From Galeopsis tetrahit (lineage: Eukaryota > Streptophyta > Magnoliopsida > Lamiales > Lamiaceae): a stretch of 64,000 bases of DNA. Location of the stretch: positions 34,433,381 to 34,497,380 of the forward strand of contig OY776131.1 in assembly GCA_963675135.1 (NCBI GenBank), read 5' to 3'. Below are positions 12,801-24,300 of this stretch, piece by piece. The notes beneath the pieces are model-generated. The model searched no databases. It was not told the origin of the DNA and saw only the letters and a program-made list of their open reading frames with translations. The position numbers and the translations under genes were made by a program. Positions within the stretch are counted from its first letter, which is position 1; every line of letters begins with the position of its first letter.

Positions 12801-15800
12801 TTGCAGGGCTGCAAGGACCACAAGAAGAAGAGAAGTATCAACAAGAAAACAGCATGGTACTTGGACAGTGGATGTTCAAGACACATGACTGGGAACAAAG
12901 AGCTTCTCTCAGAATTCATAGAAAAAGATGGTCCTTCAGTAACCTTTGGAGACAGCACTCAAGGGATCACAAAAGGCTATGGTACATTAAATATTGGTAG
13001 TGTCAAAATTACTGATGTCTATAAGTCAAATTTGTGATAAAGGATATTGTGTTGAATTTGCACCAAATGAATGTATTATCAAAAATAATTCAACACAACA
13101 GGTGCTACTAACAGGGGTGAGAAAGGGAAATGTCTATTTTGCATATTGGAGCAAAACCCCTGAAGCAGTTTGTCTTGTTGCCAAAAGCACAAGTGAGCAA
13201 AGCTGGCTGTGGCACAAAAGACTAAACCACCTGAACTTCAAAACCATCAACAAAATTGCAAGAAACTCTCTAGTTAAAGGGCTGCCTAATCAAGTGTTCA
13301 CCAAAGAACATGTATGCCAGCCCTGTCAAGAAGGAAAGCAGATCAAAGCTTCATTCAAAGGAAAGCCTGTCATCTCAACTGAGAGAGTTCTTCAACTACT
13401 GCATATGGATTTATTTGGTCCAATAATCCCAGTAAGTATAAATGGAAGAAAATATGCATTAGTTGTTGTTGATGATTTTTCCAGGTACACTTGGGTAGTC
13501 TTCTTGCTGAACAAAAAGGAGACTCAAGTCAAACTACCTGAATTGATGATGAGATTGAGTAATGAAAAGGGCCTAAGTATTGTCAAGATCAGATCAGACA
13601 AAGGCACTGAATTCATAAACTCATACATCAAAGAGTACTGCAGCAAGAATGACATCATTCATGAGACTTCAGCAGCAAGAACACCTCAACAAAATGGGGT
13701 TGCTGAAAGAAGAAACAGAACCTTGAAAAAAGCAGTAAGAACACTGATTGCTGAATCAAAACTGCCTAAGAGGTTCTGGGCTGAAGCCATTAGCACTGCA
13801 TGTCACACACAAAACAGGTCGTTAATCACCAAAGGACAAGGTAAAACTCCATATCAATTATGGAAAGGTAGATTGCCCACTGTTGCTTATTTTCACATAT
13901 TTGGTTGTAAGTGTTTCATTCATAATAATGGGAAAGAGCAATTGAAAGCTTTTGACAGCAAAGCTGATGAAGGAATATTTGTTGGATATTCACAAATCAG
14001 CAAAGCTTACAGAGTCTACAATTGCAAAACCCTTATTGTGGAAGAAACACCTCATGTTGTGTTTGATGAATCTATTAATGAGTTCAGGGATAGAGTTTCA
14101 TTCATAATAATGGGAAAGAGCAATTGAATCAATTTGATGAATCAATTGCAAAACCCTTATTGCAAAACCCTTATTTTCACATATTTGGTTGTAAGTGTTT
14201 CATTCATAATAATGGGAAAGAGCAATTGAAAGCTTTTGATTCATATGAATCTATTTGATGAATCAATTGCAAAACCCTTATTGCAAAACCCTTATTTTCA
14301 CATATTTGGTTGTAAGTGTTTCATTCATAATAATGGGAAAGAGCAATTGAAAGCTTTTGACAGCAAAGCTGATGAAGGAATATTTGTTGGATATTCACAA
14401 ATCAGCAAAGCTTACAGAGTCTACAATTGCAAAACCCTTATTGTGGAAGAAACACCTCAATTGCAACCTACCTGATGGCAATCAACTAGAAGCCAATCTC
14501 CCTGAAGGTGATATTGAACTGACTGAACCAATCCCAGTTCAAAACCAGGTAACAACTACCAATGAAGAAGCAGACAATGCTGAGGTAGTGAATGGATCCA
14601 ATATTCAAGGGGGAACCAATGAAAATGTCAACACATCTGACAATGAGGACAATACCCCTGAATATGATCCTGAACTTGATCCTTCGATTAACTTTCCTAA
14701 ATTTAATGAGTCTAGTGATCCAACCTATGATGAGGACAATCCTCCTGAAGAGATCAGGTCTAGAAGGACTTGGTTGCAAGACCACCCAACTAGCCTGATA
14801 CATGGTAATCCAAGTGAAGGGATCAAAATTAGAAGATTTCATGGAGAAAGTGCTTTGTTTTGTTGTTTCCTTTCAGAACAGGAACCAGGAGATATTGAGG
14901 AAGCACTACAAGACACCAACTGGATCATAGCCATGCAAGAGGAGCTGAACCAGTTCACCAGAAATGAAGTATGGGAGCTGGTAGATAGGCCAACTCATCA
15001 AGATGTCATTGGAACCAAATGGGTGTTCAAAAATAAGAAAAATGAAAATGACATCATTGTGAGGAACAAAGCAAGACTGGTGGCCAAGGGATATTGTCAA
15101 TCTGAAGGGATTGATTATGATGAGACCTTTGCTCCAGTGGCCAGAATTGAGGCAATCAGACTTTTCTTAGCATATGCATCTCACATGAGGTTCAAGGTGT
15201 ATCAAATGGATGTGAAGAGTGCATTTCTCAATGGGGTGCTCAAAGAAGAGGTATATGTTGAACAGCCCCCAGGCTTTGAAGAAGGAGACAAGGTGTACAG
15301 ATTGAAGAAAGCTCTCTATGGCTTAAAGCAAGCTCCAAGAGCTTGGTATGACACCTTATCACAGTTTCTTCTAGATCATGGTTTTGTCAAAAGCACTGTT
15401 GACAGAACTTTGTTCAGAATCTGTGAAGGAGATGATATCTTGTTAGTCCAAATCTATGTGGATGACATTATATTTGGATCTCCAAATGAGAAGTTGTGTG
15501 AGAAGTTCTCCAAACTCATGCAGAGCAAATTTGAGATGTCCAAGATGGGATTGATGAATTTCTTCTTAGGACTTCAAGTCACTCAATCAAAGAAGGGAAT
15601 ATTCATCAATCAGGCCAAGTATACAAGGGATATGATCAAGAAATTTGGATGTGCTACAAGCAAGCCAGTCAGAATTCCTATGAATACTAACTGGAAGATG
15701 GATCCTGATGAAAGTGGAGAATCAACAAACTCCACTAACTACAGAGGAATCATAGGATCCTTGCTATATCTCACTGCAAGTAGGCCTGACATCACATTTG

Positions 15801-16411
15801 CAGTTGGAGTGTGTGCAAGATTTCAAGCAAATCCAAAGAAGAGCCACCTTGATGCTGCCAAGAGAATCCTAAGATATCTCAAAGGATCTGAGAATCTTGG
15901 ATTATGGTATCCAGCTGATGACAACATTGAGCTCACTGGATATTCAGATGCAGATTATGGAGGATGTAGAATTGACAGAAAATCCACCTCTGGAACATGT
16001 CAATTCTTGGGCAGCAAGCTTATCTCATGGTTCTCCAAGAAGCAAAATACAGTTGCAACTTCAACAACTGAAGCAGAATATGTAGCAGCTGGAAGTTGCT
16101 GTGCTCAGATACTTTGGCTCAGACAGCAACTTAGAGACTACAAAGTCATCTCCAATGAAGTGCCAATATTCTGTGACAATAATAGTGCAATTGCTATCTC
16201 ACAGAATCCAGTGCTACACACTAGATGCAAGCATGTTGATATCAAGCATCATTTTATAAGGGATCATGTGGAGAAGAAAGATATCAAGCTTGTCAAAATC
16301 CACACCGATAAGCAAAAAGCTGATATCTTGACTAAGCCTCTAGCTGAAGCAAGGTTCATGGAATTATCAGCTGAATTGAGCTTACTTGATCCAGGGAAGA
16401 TGGAGAAATGA
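12801..16411 (+). pseudogene. pol: Element C pol, frameshifted
   Basis: Protease DSG in WYLDSGCSRHMTG (near 12860), integrase zinc region (LWHKRLNHLNF, ending CQPCQEGK), integrase core with LHMDLFGP, RSDKGTEF and NGVAERRNRT, RT with FLNGVLKEEVYVEQPPGF and YVDD (15454-15465), and RNase H ending KADILTKPLAEARF. A small deletion near 13020 removes the YVEGLKYNLLS-type segment and changes frame. A triplicated block at 13886-14458 disrupts the end of integrase, and the RT frame (14357-16411) is a third frame. The RT/RNase H portion alone is open. The start follows the TTGCAG junction shared with A and B. Confidence 0.92.
13886..14458 (+). repeat. Local partial triplication inside element C integrase
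   Basis: A 168-bp block at 13886-14053 (encoding YFHIFGCKCFIHNN through VEETPH) recurs at 14291-14458, and its first 70 bp recurs at 14170-14239. Between the last two starts the period is 121 bp. A spacer containing GATGAATCAATTGCAAAACC is also repeated. The repeat units are nearly identical, so the event is recent or arose by template switching in the last replication. Confidence 0.9.
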
Positions 16412-17079
16412 GGAATGAAAGCTCATATGAAGGGGGAAGTTCATTAAGATGAACTTCAGCAAGGTTGACCAACCTCACTGAAGCAGTCTGCCAAAAAGGA
16501 AAACTCAGCAAAGTTGTCCTTATGGTGTTCAGCAATGTTGGTCAGGAGCTTTGTCCTAGTGGGACCCAGTCAGCAACATTGGGACCCACTCAGGCATGTT
16601 GGTCAGACATTTTGACCTTTACAGAAGTTAAACCTCATATCAGGAGGTTTGTCCGAGTAAATAGGATAATTATTGCTATTTTTAGCATTGATTAGACATT
16701 TATAAGGTTTCTTGGTCTAAGAGTAGGCCATTTTAGGATGGCGTGAGCTATAAAGATTTTTGCCCCCAAAATGGCAAATCAGCATTTAATGCAAAATCTT
16801 GATTAAGATTTCATGAATTCTTGAGCCATCATCAAGGCCATTGATTTGCATTAAAACTTCATCAAACCGCCTCAATCCCACTACCCCACAATATTCAATT
16901 GGTTTTTAACTTTATCCACCTTTGCAAATTATTAACCAACGGTTAATAACTTTGCCTCATATATAAACTCTTCAGTTTTATCTCCTTCCCTACGCACTCA
17001 TACTTTCCAATTCTCAAGTTTTTGAAAAACCTATCAACCTCCAAATTTCTCCAAAACCTACCCAATTCTCAAATTATCC
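16412..17079 (+). promoter_or_regulatory. Element C spacer between pol and third ORF, with candidate internal promoter
   Basis: No ORF is supported. A purine tract GAAGGGGGAAG lies just after pol (about 16428-16438). Near the downstream end, TATATAAA at 16960-16967 follows AACGGTTAATA and TTTGCC and precedes a pyrimidine-rich stretch; the ATG of the third ORF is 113 nt further on. The order AACGGTTA, TTTGCC, TATA is also found in this element's LTR promoter (about 9288-9317). A promoter role is inferred. Confidence 0.55.
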
Positions 17080-17287
17080 ATGGCTCCCAAAATTAAGAGA
17101 GAAGAGTTAGTAGACTTCAATGACTCCTCCTTGGACATTGATTTCTCTTATCTCAGCAACCCAAATTCTCTTTGGTTTGAAAAGTTGGTAGCTTTTGACA
17201 GCCCAGACAAAGAGGTTGAACCAGTCCTCCAATGGCTAAGGGAGGCAGGGCTTGAGAAATTTCTTGGCACCAAGCCTGATTCCTGCC
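17080..17287 (+). pseudogene. Element C third ORF, first 69 codons (split by element B)
   Basis: Starts at ATG 17080 (MAPKIKREELVDFND) after a leader with a TATA box. The ORF is open up to the B insertion point at 17287, inside a Leu codon; the frame resumes exactly at 30454 after removal of B and one CTGCC copy. No stop or frameshift exists on either side, so this gene was intact until B arrived. See the 30454-35072 entry for the rest of the protein. Confidence 0.92.
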
Positions 17288-18562
17288 TGTTGGGATATGA
17301 ATCCTAGAACAAGTCCTACATGATGTTAAAAGATGAAGTTTTGATAAGCCAAAAGTAGTTTGAATAGTTTTCTAAGTGTTGACTAATCTAGTCTAGTTGA
17401 GTTGAAGTCATCTTGAACAAGACCAGTAGAGTTCGCAAGAAAAGATAAGTGTTGTTTTAAGTTTAAAAGATAAGTACGAATTTATAAGTACTTCATATAT
17501 GTTTTATTAACTGTTAGATTGTTATTGAGCTATGATAATTGTTGTATAGAGCTCATGATTTTTGAATGTAATAGATAGATTGATTGTATAGTTTATAAGT
17601 TGACTAAGCTACAAGCTTAAAGTAATGTAATAGTCTTGTTAGGATTAGAATAGTCTACTACTGAAGATTGCACGTGAAGACCAGAAGAAGAGTTGAAGTC
17701 TACTACTCAAGACAGATGGACTACAAGACAAGTCAAGTGCATCTACTAGACTACACAAGACAAGTAAACTTAAAGAGAAGTTTGTTACAGAAACGCGTAT
17801 AAAGATAAGGATCAAAGTTAGTTAGAAATAACTAATTCGTAACAAGAAACGCGTGGATGGATAAGAAGTTACAGAAGTTAGTTTTCAAGAAGAGTTGGTT
17901 ACAACTAACTAAGTTCTTGATGATTGAAGTCTATAAATACTTCATGGTAGTTATCGATTTAAGACTACTGATTGACTACTGCAAACACGCATACTAAAGC
18001 TACGTACTGAAGAATTATTTGAAGATTACTCACAGAGTTCGTTGAAGTTCAGAAAGCAAGTCAGAAGACAAGTGAAGAATCAGAAGACTGCTACTGAATA
18101 AGTTTTTGTTTTTGTTGTTTTTATCAAGTTGCTAGATACTTGTTAAATTTCTAGTTAGATCGAAGACGTATCTGGTGGTATAGTCTTAGAAGATCTAAGT
18201 CTTCTTCTTGGGACTTAAATCACAGGAAAATACACTTTGTACTCGATTGGAAGAGTTTAGTGGAAACATCACAACTGGGTTTGTGAGAGTGGACGTAGAC
18301 AAGTTGTCGAACCACTATAAATTATTTGTGTTGTTTACTGTTTTAATTGTTTAAACTACTTAACTGAACTAGACTAGTTGAGTATAGAACAGAGTTCTCG
18401 AATTTAGAAGTTGAGTATAAACTTGAATTGGGCTCATTGTTAATTTCGTTATTCCGCATATTGTATTCTGATATTTCGATAGATTTTTTGAAAAGTCTAT
18501 TCACCCCCCTCTAGACATTTTCACTAGCTTACTCGTTATTAACTCAACTTTGGGGACCTACA
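17288..18562 (+). repeat. Element B 5' LTR
   Basis: Starts TGTTGGGATATGAATCC, ends GGGGACCTACA, 1275 bp. TATA box TATAAATA at 17932-17939. The pair at 29174-30448 has the same length and differs at two bases. Confidence 0.97.
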
Positions 18563-18564
18563 AG

Positions 18565-18576
18565 TGGTATCAGAGC
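18565..18576 (+). other. Element B primer binding site (tRNA-iMet)
   Basis: TGGTATCAGAGC, two bases after the LTR. It is identical to the PBS of element C and, on the minus strand, of A. The untranslated leader to the gag ATG is 186 nt. Confidence 0.95.
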
Positions 18577-18762
18577 GGTGGTTTTCGAACTGCTGTTTCT
18601 TGATAACCGACTTAAGACTAAGGGTGAAGTCTTGGTCCGTGATTGTACTTGCTTACATGTTCTTGATCAATCATTCTTGTTATATCTGTTGCTTGTTCCC
18701 TGTTCTTGACATATCTGCTTCTTGATCATAAATTTCTTTAGCGCTGATCTGTTCACTAAATC

Positions 18763-21315
18763 ATGTCGTTGGAAATTAGTGCTAACAAGTTACCCAAGTT
18801 CCAGGTTCAAGACTACGACTACTGGAAGTTGCGAATGGAGGCTATCTTCAGCTCCACGCATGATCTAATGATCTCAGTTGTGACCGAGGGTCCGATCGTG
18901 ACAATGGTCCCAAACACTGCAAATCTTGACAGAGACAAACCAATTGGCACACTCGTCAAGAAACCCAGGTCAGAGCTAACCTCAGAAGAAATGCGTCAAA
19001 ATAATTTGGATAGTTTGGCAAAAAATTACATCTTACACACACTTCCTAACGAGTATCTAGGAAAGGTGTTGAAATGTAAAACTGTCAAAGAGATGTGGGA
19101 CAGATTAGCTATCATTTGTGAAGGGACATCCCTGATCAAAGAGAGCAAACTCTCCACTGCTGTCCAAAGATTTGAATCATTTCGGATGAAAGCTGGCGAA
19201 ACTATCGACCAGCTGGATACTCGTTTTACTAAGATTATGAATGATCTTGAAGTTCTTGGTAAAACATATACTCCTCGTGAGATCAATCTTAGGATTTTGA
19301 AGAGTCTTGATATTCGTTGGAAAATGGTAAAGATGCTTGTTAAGAATACCCAAAACATAGATACTTGGAGTGCAGAAACTATGTTTCAAACTCTGAAGGC
19401 TCATGAGTTTGATTTAGACGAAGATGAACCACTAGCCAGTAGTGATAGAGAACATGCTGTATCTAAGAACGTTGCCTTTAAGTCTAGCTCTTCTAAGTCC
19501 TCTAAGGTAGACAGGTCTAAGTCTAAGACTAAGTCTGCCTCTGCGAAAGATGAGTTGGATACTGATCTTAGTCTGAAGGATCAGGTGAACCTCATGGTTA
19601 GAAAGTTTGATAGGCTGAATAAACGTTTCGGTAGATATAAGAAGTTCTATAGAGATCATAGAGGATCAACTTCTAAGAACTCGTCTGAGACCAGACGAGA
19701 CCGAAACTCATCCGAAAGGAGAGACGAAGTCTCGAAAGGTAATAGGCGAGATAGAGAGTCTGACGATAGGAAGATTCAGCGTTCTGATAGACGTGATAAG
19801 CGTAGGGACAAATCTCCTATTAAAAAGGCTACTAACGATCTCTTGTGTTATAACTGTGAAAAGCCAGGTCATTACATTTACGAATGCCCAGACCTGAGCA
19901 CTGACGATCGAGAAGAACGTAAAGCTCGAAGGGAAAGAAGATACAACCGTGGCAAGAAGGCAATGATGGCCAATGATGACTCTGATTCGGATTCAGACGA
20001 GTTGCCATCGTCCTTATCTAGTCACTCAACTGATCAAGATCACGACGAAGCTTTTATAATAGATGATGGCCTATGCTGCATGGCCAAAATCGATCAAGAG
20101 GTATCATCTGCTACATCTTTTCAATCCTGTGATGATTCAGACACTGATGAAAGTGACACTGCTAGTAGTGAAGTAGGAAGCAGTCTTCAGCACTCGACTA
20201 GTGCAGTCGAAGACGACCTCCTACTTGCTAACCAAGCTTTCATTGAAGTCAGTGATGAAAACATCGCCTTAAAACAAGAAATCCTTGATCTTAAGGAAGC
20301 ACAGTCTAAAGTAGATCCTAATGTAATAGTCCTAAATGAACGCTTGACTGAAGAGTTAAGACAACTCAAAGAAAAGTGTGCATTGACAGACAGGTTATAT
20401 CAAGACCTACTTAAGACACATGCAACTGAGAGAAATGAATTCAATGTTTTAAAGAGCAAGTGCAACAGACTTGAAGAACGTAATAAGTTCTTAGAGACCG
20501 AGGTTGTCACACTAGATCTCAAACTTACTGACCTGGTTAACTCCTCTAAGATTAACCTTGAATTGTCAGATAGGTATAGAGATCCAGCTGACAAGACTGG
20601 TATAGGTGCTGAGTCATCTAGCTCGTCTACTCGAGTCATTAAGAACCCTACTACTACTAAAGCAAGACTTTTGCCAAATGATAAAGGAAAAGGACCAATG
20701 ATATACGATATTGGAACTCCTTCTAAAGGTACTGTATCTAAACAAGCTCAAGTTAACATTCCGATTACCAAGGGAGGTAAAAAGAATGGTAACAACAAGC
20801 CTGTTCCGCCTAGAACTAATCTTCAAAGGACCACTAATCGTGGACGACCCAACCAGGTCAGATACGAGGATTGGTATCCTGAGGAGACGAGTACTAGACA
20901 GGTACAGACTAGACGACAAGAGCCTAGACCTCCTTTCATAAGGCAGTCTCAGCTCTACTCGTCTAGACCTAGACAGGTAACTCCGAAATATCGTACACAA
21001 ACTGTCCTGTATCCTCCACCTTTGTCATATGATATTATTAGTGAGGAAAGACCCAAACGCGTCTATAAACCGTATGGACCTAATGCTTTCAAGCCCTACT
21101 CTGACTATCATAGACAAGTGCCTGCTCAAGTAGAGATTAAGTCGAAATGCTATCTCCAAAGAGTAGACCCGAATTCGACTGATAGGCCAGATAAGGACAA
21201 CAAGGTCTTATTCTGCAACAAGTATGGGCGAAAGCTTAAGAGATCAAACTTGTTTAAGACTCCAATGTATATTTGGATTCCTCTGAACTTGACTAACCCC
21301 CCAGGACCCCAATAA
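18763..21315 (+). CDS. gag: Element B Gag (850 aa), intact
   Basis: Capsid/nucleocapsid polyprotein of the retrotransposon. It starts MSLEISANKLPKFQVQ; residues about 8-160 carry the copia gag signature (QDYDYWKLRMEAIFSS, then KEMWDRLAIICEGTS). A basic Ser/Lys/Arg stretch precedes a CCHC zinc knuckle with C362, C365, H370 and C375. Next comes an acidic Asp/Ser segment, a predicted coiled coil from about residue 490 to 600, and an Arg/Pro/Tyr-rich basic tail ending NPPGPQ. At 850 residues it is long for copia Gag but typical for Sireviruses. The stop TAA is at 21313-21315; pol follows 33 nt later in the same frame behind a second stop (21337-21339). Confidence 0.96.
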   Translation: MSLEISANKLPKFQVQDYDYWKLRMEAIFSSTHDLMISVVTEGPIVTMVPNTANLDRDKPIGTLVKKPRSELTSEEMRQNNLDSLAKNYILHTLPNEYLGKVLKCKTVKEMWDRLAIICEGTSLIKESKLSTAVQRFESFRMKAGETIDQLDTRFTKIMNDLEVLGKTYTPREINLRILKSLDIRWKMVKMLVKNTQNIDTWSAETMFQTLKAHEFDLDEDEPLASSDREHAVSKNVAFKSSSSKSSKVDRSKSKTKSASAKDELDTDLSLKDQVNLMVRKFDRLNKRFGRYKKFYRDHRGSTSKNSSETRRDRNSSERRDEVSKGNRRDRESDDRKIQRSDRRDKRRDKSPIKKATNDLLCYNCEKPGHYIYECPDLSTDDREERKARRERRYNRGKKAMMANDDSDSDSDELPSSLSSHSTDQDHDEAFIIDDGLCCMAKIDQEVSSATSFQSCDDSDTDESDTASSEVGSSLQHSTSAVEDDLLLANQAFIEVSDENIALKQEILDLKEAQSKVDPNVIVLNERLTEELRQLKEKCALTDRLYQDLLKTHATERNEFNVLKSKCNRLEERNKFLETEVVTLDLKLTDLVNSSKINLELSDRYRDPADKTGIGAESSSSSTRVIKNPTTTKARLLPNDKGKGPMIYDIGTPSKGTVSKQAQVNIPITKGGKKNGNNKPVPPRTNLQRTTNRGRPNQVRYEDWYPEETSTRQVQTRRQEPRPPFIRQSQLYSSRPRQVTPKYRTQTVLYPPPLSYDIISEERPKRVYKPYGPNAFKPYSDYHRQVPAQVEIKSKCYLQRVDPNSTDRPDKDNKVLFCNKYGRKLKRSNLFKTPMYIWIPLNLTNPPGPQ

Positions 21316-21354
21316 ACTAATGGGTACCTAAGTTATTGAATATCTTCATTGCAG
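21316..21354 (+). promoter_or_regulatory. Element B gag-pol junction with acceptor-like TTGCAG
   Basis: Between the gag TAA and the first pol codons lies a short AT-rich spacer with CTAAT- and CCTAAG-type branch-like motifs, then TCTTCATTGCAG followed by GG. The same TTGCAG/GG junction occurs in element A (minus, about 5826-5831) and element C (12801-12806). It resembles a 3' splice site; its use is inferred, not shown. Confidence 0.4.
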
Positions 21355-24300
21355 GGTCGACTTGACTTGTATAAGAAGGGTGGCTCAGTAGGAGAAACTT
21401 GGTACATAGACAGTGGTTGTTCGCACCACATGACTGGTACCAAGGCTCTCTTATCAAGCTACCATGAGCAGGAAGGACCAAAAGTGATATTTGGTGATAA
21501 CTCCACTGCCGTCACTAAAGGATTTGGTTACATCCGGAATGGAGACGTAGAGATCCAAGATGTCTCATATGTTGAAGGTTTGAAGTACAATTTACTCTCT
21601 GTTTCACAGTTTTGTGATCGTGGATACAAGGTGCAGTTCAAGAGCCGCAAATGCGAAATCATTGACAAAAGGACACACACAGTCCTACTAGTCGACGTAA
21701 GACAAGGAAGTGTGTACATAGTGAACTGGAACAGTTGTCCGAGGGACACCTGTCTACTTACTAAGAATCCTAAAGAGCTTGGGTGGCTCTGGCATAGACG
21801 TCTGTGTCACTTAAACTTTAAGGTTCTTAATAAGATAGCCAGAGATTACCTTGTAGAAGGTATTCCCAATGAAGTTTACTACAAGTCACATGTATGCACG
21901 ACTTGCCAACAGGGTAAACAGGTTAAAGGTTCTTTTAAGTCAATTCCTACTCTCTCAACTAGTAGAGTCCTAGAACTCCTACATATGGATCTTCATGGTC
22001 CAATAACTCCTCCAACCTTGAATGGTAGAAGGTACACACTTGTTGTCGTAGATGACTATTCTAAGTTTACTTGGGTAGTCTTCCTACACAAGAAGAGTGA
22101 TACACAAACACTTCTGCCCGAACTGTTGAAGAAGTTACAAGTTGAGAAGAACCAGTCTATTGTCAAGATTCGTACTGACAAGGGAACTGAGTTCATTAAT
22201 TGCTATATTAAAGATTTCTGTACTAAATGTGGTATTCAGCATCTTACTAGTGCAGCTAGGACACCACAACAAAATGGTGTAGCAGAAAGAAGGAATCGAA
22301 CTCTCAAAGAAGCCTGTAGAACTATGATAGCCGAGTTCAACACACCTCAAAAGTTTTGGGCTGAAGCTATCAATACTGCATGCCATTCACAAAACAGAAG
22401 CGCGATCAACAAAGCTCTAGGCAAGACACCTTATGAGGTTTGGAAAGGTAGAAAACCCAGAGTTTCATATTTCCATATATTTGGTTGTAAGTGTTTCATT
22501 CACAACAATGGAAAGAGCAAGTTGAATGCTCTCGATGCTAAAGCAGACGAGGGGATATTCTTAGGATACTCCTCGACTAGCAAAGCATTTAGAGTATTCA
22601 ACTACTCAACTCTTTGTGTGGAAGAAACACCACATGTGGTTTTCGATGAATCTCGACAGGACTCGTCTGCCAACAAGATCAGTAACAAGGTAACTGATCT
22701 AACGATCGAATCTGACAAAGATTCAGAGATATATGAATCCGTTCAAGCCTACAACCCATTCCTGAAAGCTCTCGACTCTGATGACAAGGAGAAAGTAAGT
22801 GCTCAAGGTAAGTCTTCTAGACCAGTTGACATGCCTGCTCTAGTCGACTCATCTACTCCTGGTAAATCTGTTGATGATACAAATAATGTTGACATGCATG
22901 ATGCTGTACATGATATAGATGATGATAGTATTCCTATTAAGAATAGAAAAACATGGAAATCTGCGCATGATACTGAAAATATCATTGGTGACTCTACTAT
23001 TGGTGTGAAGACTAGACGACAACTCTTTGAGTCGCAAGAACAGCCTAGTCCAACTATGTTTTGCTGGTGTTGTTTCCTCTCATCTATCGAGCCTACCACT
23101 GTTAAAGAAGCATTGGCTGATAGTAATTGGATCATCGCTATGCAAGACGAGTTGAACCAGTTTGTTCGAAACGACGTCTGGGAACTTGTCGATAGGCCTG
23201 AACATCATAATGTAGTTGGCACTAGATGGATTTTCAAGAATAAGAAAGATGAGAATGATTCAGTCGTTAGGAATAAGGCTAGACTAGTCGCCCAAGGCTA
23301 CTCACAAGCTGAAGGCATAGACTATGATGAAACTTATGCTCCTGTTGCTAGACTAGAAGCCATTCGATTGTTCCTTGCATATGCTGCTCACATGAAGTTT
23401 ACTGTATATCAAATGGATGTTAAAAGTGCATTTCTTAACGGTATTCTTGCGGAAGAAGTGTATGTTGAACAACCTCCAGGTTTCGAAGTCAAAGGCAACC
23501 AGGTGTACAGGTTGAAGAAAGTCTTGTACGGACTAAAGCAAGCTCCAAGAGCATGGTATGACACTCTCTCTCTTTTTTTATTGGAAAATGGTTTTACTAA
23601 GGGCAAGGTCGATCGAACCTTGTTCAGAAGACAAGAAGGGAAGGACATTTTACTCGTCCAAATTTACGTAGATGACATCATTTTTGGGTCACCTAACAAA
23701 AAGCTGAGTGAAAGTTTTTCAACACTCATGCAAAGTAAGTTTGAAATGTCAATGATGGGTGAGATGAACTACTTTCTTGGACTTCAAGTAAAACAAACTC
23801 CAGAAGGTATTTTCATAAATCAGGCGAAGTACACTAGAAACCTTCTAGACAAGTACGGGATCAAAACATGTAAGTCTACTGGCGTACCAATGCAACCAAC
23901 TTACAGAATGGATCCAGACGAGAACGGTAAATGTGCTGACCAATCCTATTACCGTGGTTTAATTGGTTCCTTACTATACCTAACTGCTAGTAGACCAGAC
24001 ATTGCATTCTCTGTTGGTGTTTGTGCTCGATTCCAAGCCAATCCAAAAGAAAGTCACATGGAAACCACCAAAAGGATCTTGAAATATTTGAAAGGGACCA
24101 TCAATCGTGGTATATGGTATCCCTCAAATGATGATCTATCCTTAAGTGGCTATTCAGACTCAGACTTTGGAGGCTGTAGAATAGATAGGAAATCTACTTC
24201 TGGTTCTTGTCAATTTTTAGGCACAAAACTCATTTCATGGTTTTCGAAAAAGCAGACTAGTGTTGCAACTTCAACTACCGAAGCCGAGTACATGGCTGCT

